From: JAKSSM01 sp045629065
GTDB taxonomy: Bacteria > Bacillota > Clostridia > Peptostreptococcales > Anaerovoracaceae
Assembly (NCBI GenBank): GCA_045629065.1
Contig: JAZQQK010000040.1
Coordinates: 1-60,610, forward strand
Direction of reading: 5' to 3'
DNA: 60,610 bases
The notes under the pieces were generated by a model. It was not told the DNA's origin and made no database searches. It worked only from the letters and a program-made list of their open reading frames with translations. Position 1 is the stretch's first letter, and each line of letters starts with the position of its first letter. Below are positions 33,229 through 42,351 of the stretch, in pieces. The position numbers and the translations under genes are program-made.

Positions 33229-34335
33229 ATGAACAAATTGCTTGCCCCTTTTAAGGAGGCTGACAAGTTTATATTAGCAATCGTTATTTTTCTAGGAATC
33301 ATAAGCCTTACGATGCTTGAAAGTACCGTATACGACGGCGGCTTTGTGATGAGCAGAGTTGTACTCATTCAACTCATTGCTTATCTTCTTGGATTTGCTA
33401 TGATTATTGCTGTCCAATTCTTCAATTATCAGTTCTTTGATGGACTTGGAAAATATCTCTACATCATTGGAATCTTAGTGCTTTTATCGGTATATATCCC
33501 GGGTTTAGGACTTACGCTATACGGTTCCAGAGCTTGGATAAACTTAGGTTTCACTACCCTTCAACCGTCCGAATTCGTAAAGATTATTTTTGCACTTGTA
33601 AATGCTGAATATTTAGAAAAACACCAGGACGAGCTCGACACTTTCCTCGGTTTCGTAAAAGCCGGATTGTATTCAGCTCCAATGATTGTAATTGTACTAA
33701 AAGAGGACCTCGGTTCCGCTTTAGTTTACATAGTAATGTGGTTATTTATGGTCTTCTATGCAGGCGTAAAAATTAAGGTTTTCCTTGAATCATGCCTGAT
33801 CGTACTCTTATCGATTCCGATTGTATATAAGCTCCTTGATGACTATCAAAAAGAGCGTATTGAAGCCTTCCTTCACCCAGATAATTTGAGCCTTTCTGGT
33901 AACTACCAAGTATGGCAATCCAAGGTTGCGATGGGTTCAGGTGGATTCTTTGGAAAAGGGCTGTTTAACGGTACGCAAAAGACTCTAGATTTCATACCTG
34001 TACAGCAGTCCGACTTCATCTTCTCAGTTATTGTAGAGGAACTCGGATTCTTAGGTGGTGCCTTCGTCATCCTTCTCTATGCGATGCTCCTTACTAGATT
34101 CGCTCGCACAGTAGAGAGATGCGATAATCTCTATGGAGCACTCATCGTTATTGGTTTCTTAGGTATGTTCCTTTTCCAGATATTTGAAAACATTGCAATG
34201 ACGATGGGTATGATGCCAGTAACCGGTATCACCCTTCCATTCCTTTCAGGAGGAGGCACATCCGTTATCGCCTCCCTTATCGCTGTCGGCGTCGTTCTGA
34301 ACATCGGCATCAACAGCAAAAAAACGACTTTCTAG
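33229..34335 (+). CDS. rodA: Peptidoglycan glycosyltransferase RodA (SEDS family)
   Basis: 368 residues with about 10 TM segments. SEDS motifs: GSRAWINLGFTTLQPSEFVKI, VLKEDLGSALVYI, GNYQVWQSKVAMGSGGFFGKGLFNGTQK and the C-terminal GMMPVTGITLPFLSGGGTSV. It polymerises glycan strands for lateral wall growth with the class B PBP2 and MreBCD, whose genes lie just across the convergent palindrome on the other strand. It is assigned to RodA rather than FtsW/SpoVE because of this neighbourhood. Confidence 0.92.
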   Translation: MNKLLAPFKEADKFILAIVIFLGIISLTMLESTVYDGGFVMSRVVLIQLIAYLLGFAMIIAVQFFNYQFFDGLGKYLYIIGILVLLSVYIPGLGLTLYGSRAWINLGFTTLQPSEFVKIIFALVNAEYLEKHQDELDTFLGFVKAGLYSAPMIVIVLKEDLGSALVYIVMWLFMVFYAGVKIKVFLESCLIVLLSIPIVYKLLDDYQKERIEAFLHPDNLSLSGNYQVWQSKVAMGSGGFFGKGLFNGTQKTLDFIPVQQSDFIFSVIVEELGFLGGAFVILLYAMLLTRFARTVERCDNLYGALIVIGFLGMFLFQIFENIAMTMGMMPVTGITLPFLSGGGTSVIASLIAVGVVLNIGINSKKTTF

Positions 34336-34346
34336 TTAAGCATATT

Positions 34347-34529
34347 AAAAGCCCTATAGTATCATTCACAAGTCCTCGTCTCTTGAAATCCTGACGAGTC
34401 GTGACTACTTCTTGGGCAAGTGTCGAAACTCACTGCGTTCAAGCAGTCTCCACTTGCAGCCAATCAGTGCGTCACTCGTTCTAGGATTTCAACGCTCCTG
34501 CGGAAAGTTCATGATACTATAGGGCTTTT
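34347..34529. other. Large nested palindrome / bidirectional terminator element
   Basis: Outer arms of 18 bp pair perfectly (34347-34364 with 34512-34529) and end in TTTT on each strand. Inside are further nested arms: gaaatcct/aggatttc (34385-34392, 34483-34490), acga..gtgac with gtcactcgt (34394-34405, 34471-34479), gcaagtg/cacttgc (34416-34422, 34451-34457) and an apical hairpin actgc/gcagt (34432-34447). The element fills the gap where rodA and minD converge. It can end both transcripts but is far larger than a terminator needs. Confidence 0.75.
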
Positions 34530-34541
34530 CTATTTGCTGAA

Positions 34542-35264
34542 TTAGAGAGCCTCGATTCTCTCGGCTATTTTTTCGAAGTTCTTAATGATGTATGTGTCCT
34601 CCATAAAGACAACTGGAAGGCCCATATTTGTGGAGATAAGAATGTTCTCATCATCCTGGATGACACCAACAATTTTGTCGCTGATTTCTCTTGGGATATC
34701 ATCAACCGTAGGTGCCAAGCCTCTATTCATGAGGCTAATATTTGCTCTATTTAATACATAGTGGACGTTAGTGAGTTTTCTCTCTTTCAGTACGATGGAT
34801 ACCGCTTCGCAGTCGCGGATTGATGCATAATCTGGTGAAATTACCATGATAATTTCGTCTGCACCGCCTGTTGCGATAGCAAAGCCATCATCGATTCCAG
34901 CTGGGCAATCGATAATAACATAATCGAATACTTCCTTTAGTTTTTCGCAAAGCACCTTTGTGTGAAGTGGTGTGATTTCACCATCATCTGGCTTTGGTGA
35001 GGCTGCCATAAAGAAGAGATTTTCAAAATTCTTATCCTTTATGAGCGCTTGTTTAATCCTGCAAACTCCGTTCATAACATCATTTACATCATAAACTACG
35101 TTGTTTTCTAAGCCGAGATAAAGATCCAAGTTTCTGAGACCTGTATCCATATCAACCAATACAACGTTCTTACCTTTCTTTGCTAATATTGCTCCTAAGT
35201 TAGCAGTAAACATTGTCTTTCCTGTTCCGCCTTTTCCTGAGCAAACTGCGATTGTCTTTGCCAT
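34542..35264 (-). CDS. minD: Septum site-determining protein MinD (ParA/MinD ATPase)
   Basis: 240 residues from the ATG at 35264 (GGAGGTTAAA upstream; a GTG 12 bases earlier lies in the ribosome binding site). Deviant Walker A GKGGTGKT, ADP/dimer switch VVLVDMDTGLRNLD and VIIDCPAGIDDGFAIATGGAD are all MinD-like. The C-terminus (IIKNFEKIAERIEAL) could act as the membrane-targeting helix, though it is short. It is last in the radC-mreBCD-PBP2 operon. MinC and MinE, normally next to it in Clostridia, are absent here. Confidence 0.9.
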   Translation of the reverse strand: MAKTIAVCSGKGGTGKTMFTANLGAILAKKGKNVVLVDMDTGLRNLDLYLGLENNVVYDVNDVMNGVCRIKQALIKDKNFENLFFMAASPKPDDGEITPLHTKVLCEKLKEVFDYVIIDCPAGIDDGFAIATGGADEIIMVISPDYASIRDCEAVSIVLKERKLTNVHYVLNRANISLMNRGLAPTVDDIPREISDKIVGVIQDDENILISTNMGLPVVFMEDTYIIKNFEKIAERIEAL

Positions 35265-35275
35265 TTTAACCTCCA

Positions 35276-38071
35276 CTAATTCATTTCTGTTTTCTGTTTT
35301 GCTGATTCCTTTGTTTCATTTGAATCAAAGTACGCACCGATAATTTCGCGGGCAACTATACCTGCGTTATATGATGTTCCTCCTTGAGTCAAAAGCACTA
35401 CAACTGCGACTTTTGGATTGTCAGCTGGTGCTAATGTGATAGTCCAAGCAAAACTGTCATATGTATCTTTATACTTATTAATATCGTTGTATGTTATCTT
35501 ACGACCAGTGGCTTCGATAACTGCACGGTCTACTGCATCGTTCTCTGTAGGATACTTTTCAGGATCGCTTTTCATGAGATTTGACATCTCTTTTGCCACA
35601 TCTGCCCAAGTCAGTTTAGGTGCAATCTGTGCGAGATGCTGCTTAACATAAGCGACCTCATCTTTTGGATTAATATATCCATCACGTTCTGCAGTTCCAG
35701 TCTTTCCGGCTGTTGCGATTGGGAAGCCATTGAAAACACTTGCCAAAGTACCATTAGTTACTACTCTTCTCATACCTTGAAGCACTGTCTTCATTTCACT
35801 TTCGGATATATCTACTTGGTAAGGTTCTTCCTTATCAAGTTCAATTTTAATGTCATCCACACCTTCGATACCCTTAATGATTGAAACGGGATTTCTCAAG
35901 CCGTTATTTCCGAGCGTTGCAACATATCTTGCCATCTGTATTGGTGTATAGGCATTATCACCTTGGCCGATACAAATGTTGAACACGTCTCCTGTGCCCC
36001 AACTTGCCTGATTAAAATAGGAATACTTTACGATATCTACGAGTGGTTCAACCTCTTCTTCAAGCACATTTGTCTGCGCAGACACACGCTTGATAAGTTC
36101 CGCTCTTGTTGGGTTTTCCTCGATCCAAGAAATGATTGTATTTATATCCTTCTTGAGTTTTTCATCATTTTCTACTATATTTTCTGGCCAATATTCAATA
36201 GCATGTGAATAAAGCTGATTATAGCAAGCGCTCTTCATAGCCTGAAGTTTTCTTTCTGCAGATGCTAGCGCAGTAGTCTCTTCATAAAGTTCAATTCCTG
36301 TATTCTCGCCTAGTCCGAACTGTTGAGCAACTGACATAATCTTTTCAATTGACATGTCTTCCCTATAGCCCAAGGATTTATTGTTGGACCAATCTTGGCC
36401 TGTTGCTATGCAGTAGAAATAGTAGTTACATGAGTTTTGAATTCCTGTTATCAGTGTTTCATAACCGTGAACCGATCTGGATTCATTCCAAATACTGCAA
36501 CCGAAAGTTCTACCACCGAGTTCGATGAAGCCCTTATCCCATATTTGCTTGTTAGGATTAAGGCCTGCCTGAAGTGCGGCTACAGCTGTTATCGGTTTAA
36601 ATGTTGAACCAGGCTGTACGGACATCTTTGTCGCATTGTTGTAGAGAGGGATTGCCGCAAGTGGATCTCTAGGATTGGTGCTCTGCACTGAATCCCATTC
36701 AGCATAGGAAATTCCATCTGCAAATATGTTTGGATCATAGTCTGGGAAGCTTGCCATTGCAAGGGTTTCGCAAGTTTCAACATCGAGAACAACAGCTGCC
36801 CCCGATGTACAATTTGGATACTTTGTCATCTTAATGTTGCCAAATTTAGAAGTGAAAATTCCACCTGTTTTTGTATTCTCCACACCCTTTGCCAAGGCCT
36901 CTTCAGTAGCTCTCTGAAGGTCCATATCTATGGTTAGATATACATCACTTCCCTTTACTGGTTCTATTGTCTCAAGCGTTTCAATATAGTCACCATTGCT
37001 GTTAACCAAAACGCTGCTCTTGCCATCTGTTCCGTGAAGATATGTCTCCATCGTGGCTTCGATTCCATCCTTACCAATTAAGGTGTCCGGATTGTAACCA
37101 TTCTCAGTTACATACTTCGTATATTGGCTGTCGGATATTGAACCCATATAGCCCAAAATATGTGAAGCCAATCTTCCATTTGGATAAGTTCTAACGGTTT
37201 TAGTGGAAATCTCTATACCCTTTAATGAGTTGCTCATCTCTTCGAGGTAAGCAACTGTTTTTTCGGAAACATCTTCCGCAATGGTTGATGACTGATATTT
37301 ATTATAACCTGCGTTTTTGATTTCCTCTCTAACACAGAATATCTTTCTAGCTTCTTCGTCTGATAAATTAGGATTTATCGAATAGATGCTCCTTAGCTGT
37401 CTAAATGCTTCCTTGGCATCGACGTCGTATACGAGTGAACCAGCAGCCTTTTTCTCTAAATCGCACACACCATACTTCTCTAAAAATGACTTCTTTTTGG
37501 AGTCATAAGTCCAAGTCATAGTTCTGGCAGAAATTGGTGGCCAAACACCATATTCTTCCTGCATGTATGTCAATGCGTCATACTTCGAAAGGCTTGAATC
37601 TACGTTATATTTTGAACGTAGAAGGTTAAAGGCAGTAGATGCTGATGCATCGCTAAAAAGTCCTAAAGATTCTATATATTTTGCCTTGTCAACATCGTAA
37701 GTGTAGTAGAAATTACCCTCTTCATCAAGTTTGATTGGAAAATTGTCTACATACATGTCTCCGTTGGCTTCAAAGAGCTTTATCATGTTATAAGCAGACT
37801 CGTTAATCTGCTCAGTTGAAAGCCCGGATACATTGAATTCTACGGTGAATACTTGCTTGTTTCCAGCGATTATTCTACCGTATCTATCGAGTATCTGTCC
37901 TCTTGGAGCATCGATGACTACTTCCTTCGTGTTTTGGCTCGTAGCGGCCTCAGCCCACTTGTCCTCTTGAACTACAGTCAGCACAAAAAGCCTAGCGCAG
38001 AGCGCTATCATGAGCACACCAACTATGAGTGTTATGTATATGAACCTGTTTCCAATGAAATTTTTCTTCAT
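35276..38071 (-). CDS. mrdA: Penicillin-binding protein 2 (class B transpeptidase of elongation)
   Basis: 931 residues. N-terminal TM (about 11-33), a long pedestal/dimerisation region, and the transpeptidase domain from about 415. Catalytic serine motif STFKP at 489-493, SCN at 547-549, KTG at 790-792. Compared with PBP2 of E. coli (~630 residues) it has a long pedestal and an insertion of about 73 mainly helical residues directly after KTGTAE (about 799-871) before the strand SFAWTITLAPADNPKVAV. It cross-links new wall with RodA. It overlaps mreD by 4 bp (ATGA). Confidence 0.94.
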   Translation of the reverse strand: MKKNFIGNRFIYITLIVGVLMIALCARLFVLTVVQEDKWAEAATSQNTKEVVIDAPRGQILDRYGRIIAGNKQVFTVEFNVSGLSTEQINESAYNMIKLFEANGDMYVDNFPIKLDEEGNFYYTYDVDKAKYIESLGLFSDASASTAFNLLRSKYNVDSSLSKYDALTYMQEEYGVWPPISARTMTWTYDSKKKSFLEKYGVCDLEKKAAGSLVYDVDAKEAFRQLRSIYSINPNLSDEEARKIFCVREEIKNAGYNKYQSSTIAEDVSEKTVAYLEEMSNSLKGIEISTKTVRTYPNGRLASHILGYMGSISDSQYTKYVTENGYNPDTLIGKDGIEATMETYLHGTDGKSSVLVNSNGDYIETLETIEPVKGSDVYLTIDMDLQRATEEALAKGVENTKTGGIFTSKFGNIKMTKYPNCTSGAAVVLDVETCETLAMASFPDYDPNIFADGISYAEWDSVQSTNPRDPLAAIPLYNNATKMSVQPGSTFKPITAVAALQAGLNPNKQIWDKGFIELGGRTFGCSIWNESRSVHGYETLITGIQNSCNYYFYCIATGQDWSNNKSLGYREDMSIEKIMSVAQQFGLGENTGIELYEETTALASAERKLQAMKSACYNQLYSHAIEYWPENIVENDEKLKKDINTIISWIEENPTRAELIKRVSAQTNVLEEEVEPLVDIVKYSYFNQASWGTGDVFNICIGQGDNAYTPIQMARYVATLGNNGLRNPVSIIKGIEGVDDIKIELDKEEPYQVDISESEMKTVLQGMRRVVTNGTLASVFNGFPIATAGKTGTAERDGYINPKDEVAYVKQHLAQIAPKLTWADVAKEMSNLMKSDPEKYPTENDAVDRAVIEATGRKITYNDINKYKDTYDSFAWTITLAPADNPKVAVVVLLTQGGTSYNAGIVAREIIGAYFDSNETKESAKQKTEMN

Positions 38072-38571
38072 CGAGCGTAAGTCTTCTTCTTTGCTTTATT
38101 AATAAGTGATCTCAAAAGTACAATGTATATTACTAAGCAAACTGCCAAAGTTAAAATCATTGTAATTGGAAGTTCCTTGATCATGACAAGTAAGCCTGCT
38201 GGGTTTCCAGCAAGTTTGATGAGAATCCAGTCTCCCAAATAGAACAATGTTACTGCACACGCACCCGTTACTAAGAAAAATATTACATTTTCTTTTGGGG
38301 CTACCATATCTACTAAGTAGATTATGCATGCAACTATTGCCAACATGATTCCTGTTGGCCCTACATATGTCGAAAAACATAAATCCAAGAGCAGACCAAA
38401 TCCTGCGCCAAAGATTAATGCATAAGGTTTCTCTTCGTGGAGATATGCAATCGCAATAGTCAATGCTAAGAGCAAATTAGGGGTTTGATTGGCTATTGTG
38501 ACAACATTTACGAGTGAGCCTTGAATCAGGAACGCCACCAAATATGCAACTATTGGTTTCCAAATCTTCAT
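38068..38571 (-). CDS. mreD: Rod shape-determining protein MreD
   Basis: 167 residues, five hydrophobic membrane segments and little else. It starts IWKPIVAYLVAFLIQGSLVN, with the typical EEKPYALIFGAGFGLLLDLCFS motif of MreD in the middle. Inner-membrane part of the elongation complex. It overlaps mreC by 4 bp and the PBP2 gene by 4 bp, so expression is tightly coupled. The sequence of this family is poorly conserved; identification rests on size, topology and place. Confidence 0.92.
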   Translation of the reverse strand: MKIWKPIVAYLVAFLIQGSLVNVVTIANQTPNLLLALTIAIAYLHEEKPYALIFGAGFGLLLDLCFSTYVGPTGIMLAIVACIIYLVDMVAPKENVIFFLVTGACAVTLFYLGDWILIKLAGNPAGLLVMIKELPITMILTLAVCLVIYIVLLRSLINKAKKKTYAR

Positions 38572-39386
38572 CTGATAACGCTCACCTTTTCAATTGATTT
38601 AAAATCTACGGCAGCATCAATTTCTATTTCCTTCATGAGCGTGTTGCTATTGAATTTAATAGTCTTTACCGTGCCGATTTCTATTCCTTCAGGATAAAGT
38701 CCAAGTCCTGATGTGATAAGAATGTCACCTTCTTGAATCGTAGCCTCAGCATCCAATAAATATCCGGCTATCTTGCCATTGGATGCACCATAAGCTATGC
38801 CTTCGATGGAATTGTCGCGAAGCACTTTGAAGCTTTCCTTAGAATCGTCATCGATTATGCAAAGTACCTTTGCCCAGTCTTTGCCGACATCGCTTACTTT
38901 GCCGATAAGTCCCATGCCGTTAACAACTGCGTCATTAACCTTTACATTCTCTTCTAGCCCGACTCCGATAGTGAACGAATTAATCCAAAGGCTATTGTCC
39001 TTTGATGTGATATTCGCAGATACTAAATCAAAATCAGCTTCAGTGTATTCGTAGTTTAAAACATCAGATAAGTCTTGCAGCTCTTTTAGCTCCTGACGAG
39101 TTAATCTGGCCTCAGCGAGCTCTTTCTTCAAAGCCTCGTTTTCCTCGGTTAAATCGTCGATTTCGGCCTTAAAATCGCCATATTTAAAGATGCCCTTGAC
39201 TGTTCCTCTAATGTTTTCAGCTACACTAGACATGCCCTTGGAAACAACTTGTACTCCTTGGTTGAAACCATCAGTTATAGTGCTGTTTCCTATGCCTAAC
39301 TTTGAAGTTAAAACAAACAGAGCAATCAATACGATGAGTATGATTGTAAGTATAGATATTAACTTGTGCTCTTTAAACCAATTCAT
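38568..39386 (-). CDS. mreC: Rod shape-determining protein MreC
   Basis: 272 residues. A short cytoplasmic end, one TM (about 10-28), then a periplasmic-side coiled coil (about 70-115, KAEIDDLTEENEALKKELAEA), and the beta-barrel domains with VNDAVVNGMGLIGKVSDVG and EGDILITSGLGLYPEGIEIGTV, hallmark MreC sequences. It links MreB filaments to the wall synthases. Its start overlaps the mreB stop by one base (TAATG). Confidence 0.95.
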   Translation of the reverse strand: MNWFKEHKLISILTIILIVLIALFVLTSKLGIGNSTITDGFNQGVQVVSKGMSSVAENIRGTVKGIFKYGDFKAEIDDLTEENEALKKELAEARLTRQELKELQDLSDVLNYEYTEADFDLVSANITSKDNSLWINSFTIGVGLEENVKVNDAVVNGMGLIGKVSDVGKDWAKVLCIIDDDSKESFKVLRDNSIEGIAYGASNGKIAGYLLDAEATIQEGDILITSGLGLYPEGIEIGTVKTIKFNSNTLMKEIEIDAAVDFKSIEKVSVIR

Positions 39387-40441
39387 TAGTCGTTATTGTA
39401 TCTCTTCTTACCATTTGAAGCGTAAACTTTTAACTTTTCAATGTCTTCTAAAGACTTTCCTGCGCCTAGTGCAACTGCTTCGTATGCGTTAGGTGAAATC
39501 GTAACATTTATATCGGTTCTTTGCTTGATGAGTTTATCCAAGTTGTGAACCATTCCACCGCCACCAGATAAAACCATACCATTTTCAGCTACGTCTGCAG
39601 CGATTTCAGGTGGTGCTTTTTCAATAGTTCCCTTGATGCCATCGATGATGATATCGATAGACTCTTGAAGCGCCATCATCATATCTTTGCTAGTAACCTG
39701 TAAAGTCTTAGGAAGTCCAGATATTACATCTCTTCCCTTTGCATTCATTGTCTTAATGATTTCGTTGCCGTTTTCGTCTTCGTCTAAGAGCGCACATCCA
39801 ATATTAATCTTAAGTTGCTCTGCTGTGTAGTCACCAATTAAAAGTGAATATCTCTTCCTCATGTATTGAATAATGGCTTCATTCATCTTGTCGCCTGCGT
39901 GTCTTATCGAAGTGGAGCAAACGATGCCACCCAAAGCAATGATAGCGATATCTGCTGTACCACCACCTATGTCGGCAATCATACAACCTGTAGAACCATC
40001 TACTTTCATATCTGCACCGATAGCTGCTGCCATTGGTTCTTCGAGAATGTAGACATCTTTTGCACCCATTTGACGGACGATTTCTTCTACAGCACGCTTT
40101 TCAACTTCTGTTACACCGGAAGGTACACCAACTACTGCTCTGAAATTTCTAATCTTTTTAGCCTTAAGTGCCTTTTCGATGAAAGCTTTAAGCATATCTG
40201 CTGTTCTATCAAAGTCAGAAACTACTCCATCCTGAAGTGGTCTGATAACTGAGATATTATGAGGGGCTTTGCCAAGCATCTCTTTTGCAGCATATCCTAC
40301 TGCGAGAGTTGCATGAACCCTATTTTCAACTGCAATAACTGATGGTTCGTTCAAAACGATTCCTGCACCAGTTACATGGATTAAAGTATTTGCTGTGCCG
40401 AGGTCTATACCCATATCTTTTGCTCTAAATAAACCGCACAT
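39386..40441 (-). CDS. mreB: Rod shape-determining protein MreB (actin homologue)
   Basis: 351 residues. Actin-fold ATPase motifs: phosphate 1 DMGIDLGTANTLIHV, phosphate 2 GCMIADIGGGTADIAIIALGGIV, adenosine motif GMVLSGGGGMVHNLD. The protein polymerises at the inner membrane to guide lateral wall synthesis. RBS GGAGGTAAAAAA. It is 18 bp downstream of radC, the conserved clostridial order radC-mreB-mreC-mreD-mrdA. Confidence 0.96.
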   Translation of the reverse strand: MCGLFRAKDMGIDLGTANTLIHVTGAGIVLNEPSVIAVENRVHATLAVGYAAKEMLGKAPHNISVIRPLQDGVVSDFDRTADMLKAFIEKALKAKKIRNFRAVVGVPSGVTEVEKRAVEEIVRQMGAKDVYILEEPMAAAIGADMKVDGSTGCMIADIGGGTADIAIIALGGIVCSTSIRHAGDKMNEAIIQYMRKRYSLLIGDYTAEQLKINIGCALLDEDENGNEIIKTMNAKGRDVISGLPKTLQVTSKDMMMALQESIDIIIDGIKGTIEKAPPEIAADVAENGMVLSGGGGMVHNLDKLIKQRTDINVTISPNAYEAVALGAGKSLEDIEKLKVYASNGKKRYNND

Positions 40442-40459
40442 TTTTTTACCTCCAAAATA

Positions 40460-41137
40460 TCATATCTTTAAATATTCATTTATGCTTACGAATCTGCCGT
40501 CTCCAACAATTATGTGATCTAGCACTTTAATTCCTAGCACGTCCCCTGCTGCGACTAGCCGATTAGTAGTGTTTATATCTTCACTGCTAGGAGTAGGATC
40601 GCCGGACGGATGATTATGCACAAATATTACGGCTGAAGCGCTCTTTTTTACCGCTGGGACGAATGCATCCCTTGGATTCACCATCGCATGATTTAAGTCT
40701 CCGATTGATATGGTTTCAATCGATATAATCTCTGCTTTTGTTGATAAGAGCAAAGCTTTGAAAAACTCTCGCTTTTCATAGCGCATTTCTTCTAAGAAAA
40801 GGCTCGCGATATCTTCTGGGTTTTGAATTCTGACATACTTACTCTTTGGAGTAACCGCTATTCTTTTGCCTAATTCCACCGCTGCGAGGACGCGTACGGC
40901 CTTAGACTTACCCACTCCACTTATCTTTAGGAGATCATCAGCCGTTGTCTCCGCTAGATACATAATTCCACTTTCATCTCGCGAAATTATCTCCTCTGCA
41001 AGCCCTATAGCTGACTTGTCTTTTGTTCCGGTCCCGACTATGACTGCAAGGAGTTCTGAATTTGAAAGATTGTGGATGCCTTTTGATAGAGTTTTTTCCA
41101 CGGGGCGTTCTGCCTCTGGAAGATTTTTGATTTTCAT
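40460..41137 (-). CDS. radC: RadC family protein (JAB/MPN domain)
   Basis: 225 residues from the ATG at 41137 (AGAGGAAAC upstream); ten more codons upstream lack a ribosome binding site. The N-terminal UPF0758 region has helix-hairpin-helix-like sequence (LLKISGVGKSKAVRVLAAVELG). The C-terminal JAMM metal site is VIFVHNHPSGDPTPSSEDI. Once named for DNA repair, the molecular role of RadC is still uncertain. Its conserved place ahead of mreB is the best support for the name. Confidence 0.93.
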   Translation of the reverse strand: MKIKNLPEAERPVEKTLSKGIHNLSNSELLAVIVGTGTKDKSAIGLAEEIISRDESGIMYLAETTADDLLKISGVGKSKAVRVLAAVELGKRIAVTPKSKYVRIQNPEDIASLFLEEMRYEKREFFKALLLSTKAEIISIETISIGDLNHAMVNPRDAFVPAVKKSASAVIFVHNHPSGDPTPSSEDINTTNRLVAAGDVLGIKVLDHIIVGDGRFVSINEYLKI

Positions 41138-41192
41138 GTTTCCTCTTTTCCAGAAAAAGAAAATCAAATCGAAATATCAAAATGTCTTCTGA

Positions 41193-41843
41193 CTATTTGA
41201 TTCTGGAAATGATGAAGTCAACTACCTCGTCGATAGTCATATTAGTGCTATCGATAAGGATTGCATCTTCAGTCTTTTTGAGAGGATCAACTTCTCTATG
41301 TGAGTCGTTGTAGTCTCTTACATTAATCTTTTGTAAGATATCCTCATAATCAGCCTTTTCGCCTTTTTGCTGAAGATCGAGAACTCTTCTCTCCGCTCTC
41401 TTTTCAGCTGAAGCAGTTAAGAAATACTTGTATTCGGCATCTGGTAATACGACACTGCAAATGTCTCTTCCTTCCATGATTACACTCTTCTGACTAGCTA
41501 GATTCTGCTGAATTTCTACGAGCTTACGTCTAACAGTAAAGAATGCTGAACAATCTGATGCAGCCTTTGAAACTTCAGGAGTTCTGATGAGATCGCTTAC
41601 ATCCTGCTCATCTAAGTAAATTCTGCCATCCTTAAAATCGATAGGTGTACGTTCTAAGAGGTCGAAGAGCTCTATATGTTCCTCCATAGGAGTTCCTTCT
41701 CTTAGCATCTTGAGAGCAAGTGCTCTATACATTGCACCAGTATCGATGTATTCGATTCCAAGTTTTTTTGCTACAAGCTTTGCTACTGTTGATTTGCCTG
41801 CCCCAGATGGTCCATCAATTGCGATTTTAATAATCTTATCCAT
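41193..41843 (-). CDS. cmk: Cytidylate kinase
   Basis: 216 residues. P-loop IAIDGPSGAGKST, then EYIDTGAMYRALALKML and VIMEGRDICSVVLPDA, and the lid region RRVLDLQQKGEKADYEDIL. It phosphorylates CMP and dCMP, feeding CTP, CDP-glycerol and dNTP pools. It overlaps nrdR by one base (TAATG), so the two are translated together, and it is 55 bp upstream of radC. Confidence 0.96.
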   Translation of the reverse strand: MDKIIKIAIDGPSGAGKSTVAKLVAKKLGIEYIDTGAMYRALALKMLREGTPMEEHIELFDLLERTPIDFKDGRIYLDEQDVSDLIRTPEVSKAASDCSAFFTVRRKLVEIQQNLASQKSVIMEGRDICSVVLPDAEYKYFLTASAEKRAERRVLDLQQKGEKADYEDILQKINVRDYNDSHREVDPLKKTEDAILIDSTNMTIDEVVDFIISRIK

Positions 41844-42307
41844 TACTTTTTACCATGCTTTCCTACTAAATTTTCAATTTCAGCGATGAATGTATTGACA
41901 TCAGTGAACTGTCTGTATACAGATGCAAATCTAATATATGCAACTTCGTCTACAGCCTTTAATTGTTCCATAACCTGTTCGCCAATATACTTTGATTCAA
42001 CTTCCTTAATCATAAGGTTGTTGATATTTCTTTCTATGTTGTCAACCATGCCTTCCATAGTTTCCATAGAAACCGGACGCTTTTCGCAAGCTCTTACGAT
42101 ACCACGCAAAATCTTGGATCTGTCGAACTCTTCTCTTCTATTACCACTTTTAACTACTGTCAAAATTGTTTCTTCAATCTTTTCGTATGTAGTGAAACGG
42201 CGGTTGCAAACATCGCAGCCTCTGCGGCGACGAATTGCATGTCCGTCTTCTGTCGGACGAGAGTCAATAACTTTTGTGTCTAGGTTGTTGCAATATGGGC
42301 ACTTCAT
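41843..42307 (-). CDS. nrdR: Transcriptional repressor NrdR
   Basis: 154 residues. Zinc ribbon CPYCNN ... RRGCDVCNRRFTTYE at 3-50, followed by the ATP-cone domain (TVVKSGNRREEFDRSKILRGIVRACEKRPVS). It senses ATP/dATP and represses ribonucleotide reductase genes at NrdR boxes; no nrd genes lie in this window. RBS AGGAGGATTAAT. Coupled to cmk by a one-base overlap, both concerning nucleotide pools. Confidence 0.97.
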   Translation of the reverse strand: MKCPYCNNLDTKVIDSRPTEDGHAIRRRRGCDVCNRRFTTYEKIEETILTVVKSGNRREEFDRSKILRGIVRACEKRPVSMETMEGMVDNIERNINNLMIKEVESKYIGEQVMEQLKAVDEVAYIRFASVYRQFTDVNTFIAEIENLVGKHGKK

Positions 42308-42351
42308 ATTAATCCTCCTGGCATATTGTTTCTAACTATAATCATCGCAAA

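Noticed and set aside
34347..34529. MITE or insertion sequence remnant
   Set aside because: No target-site duplication is visible directly outside the arms and no second copy was seen in the window, so only a structured element is claimed.
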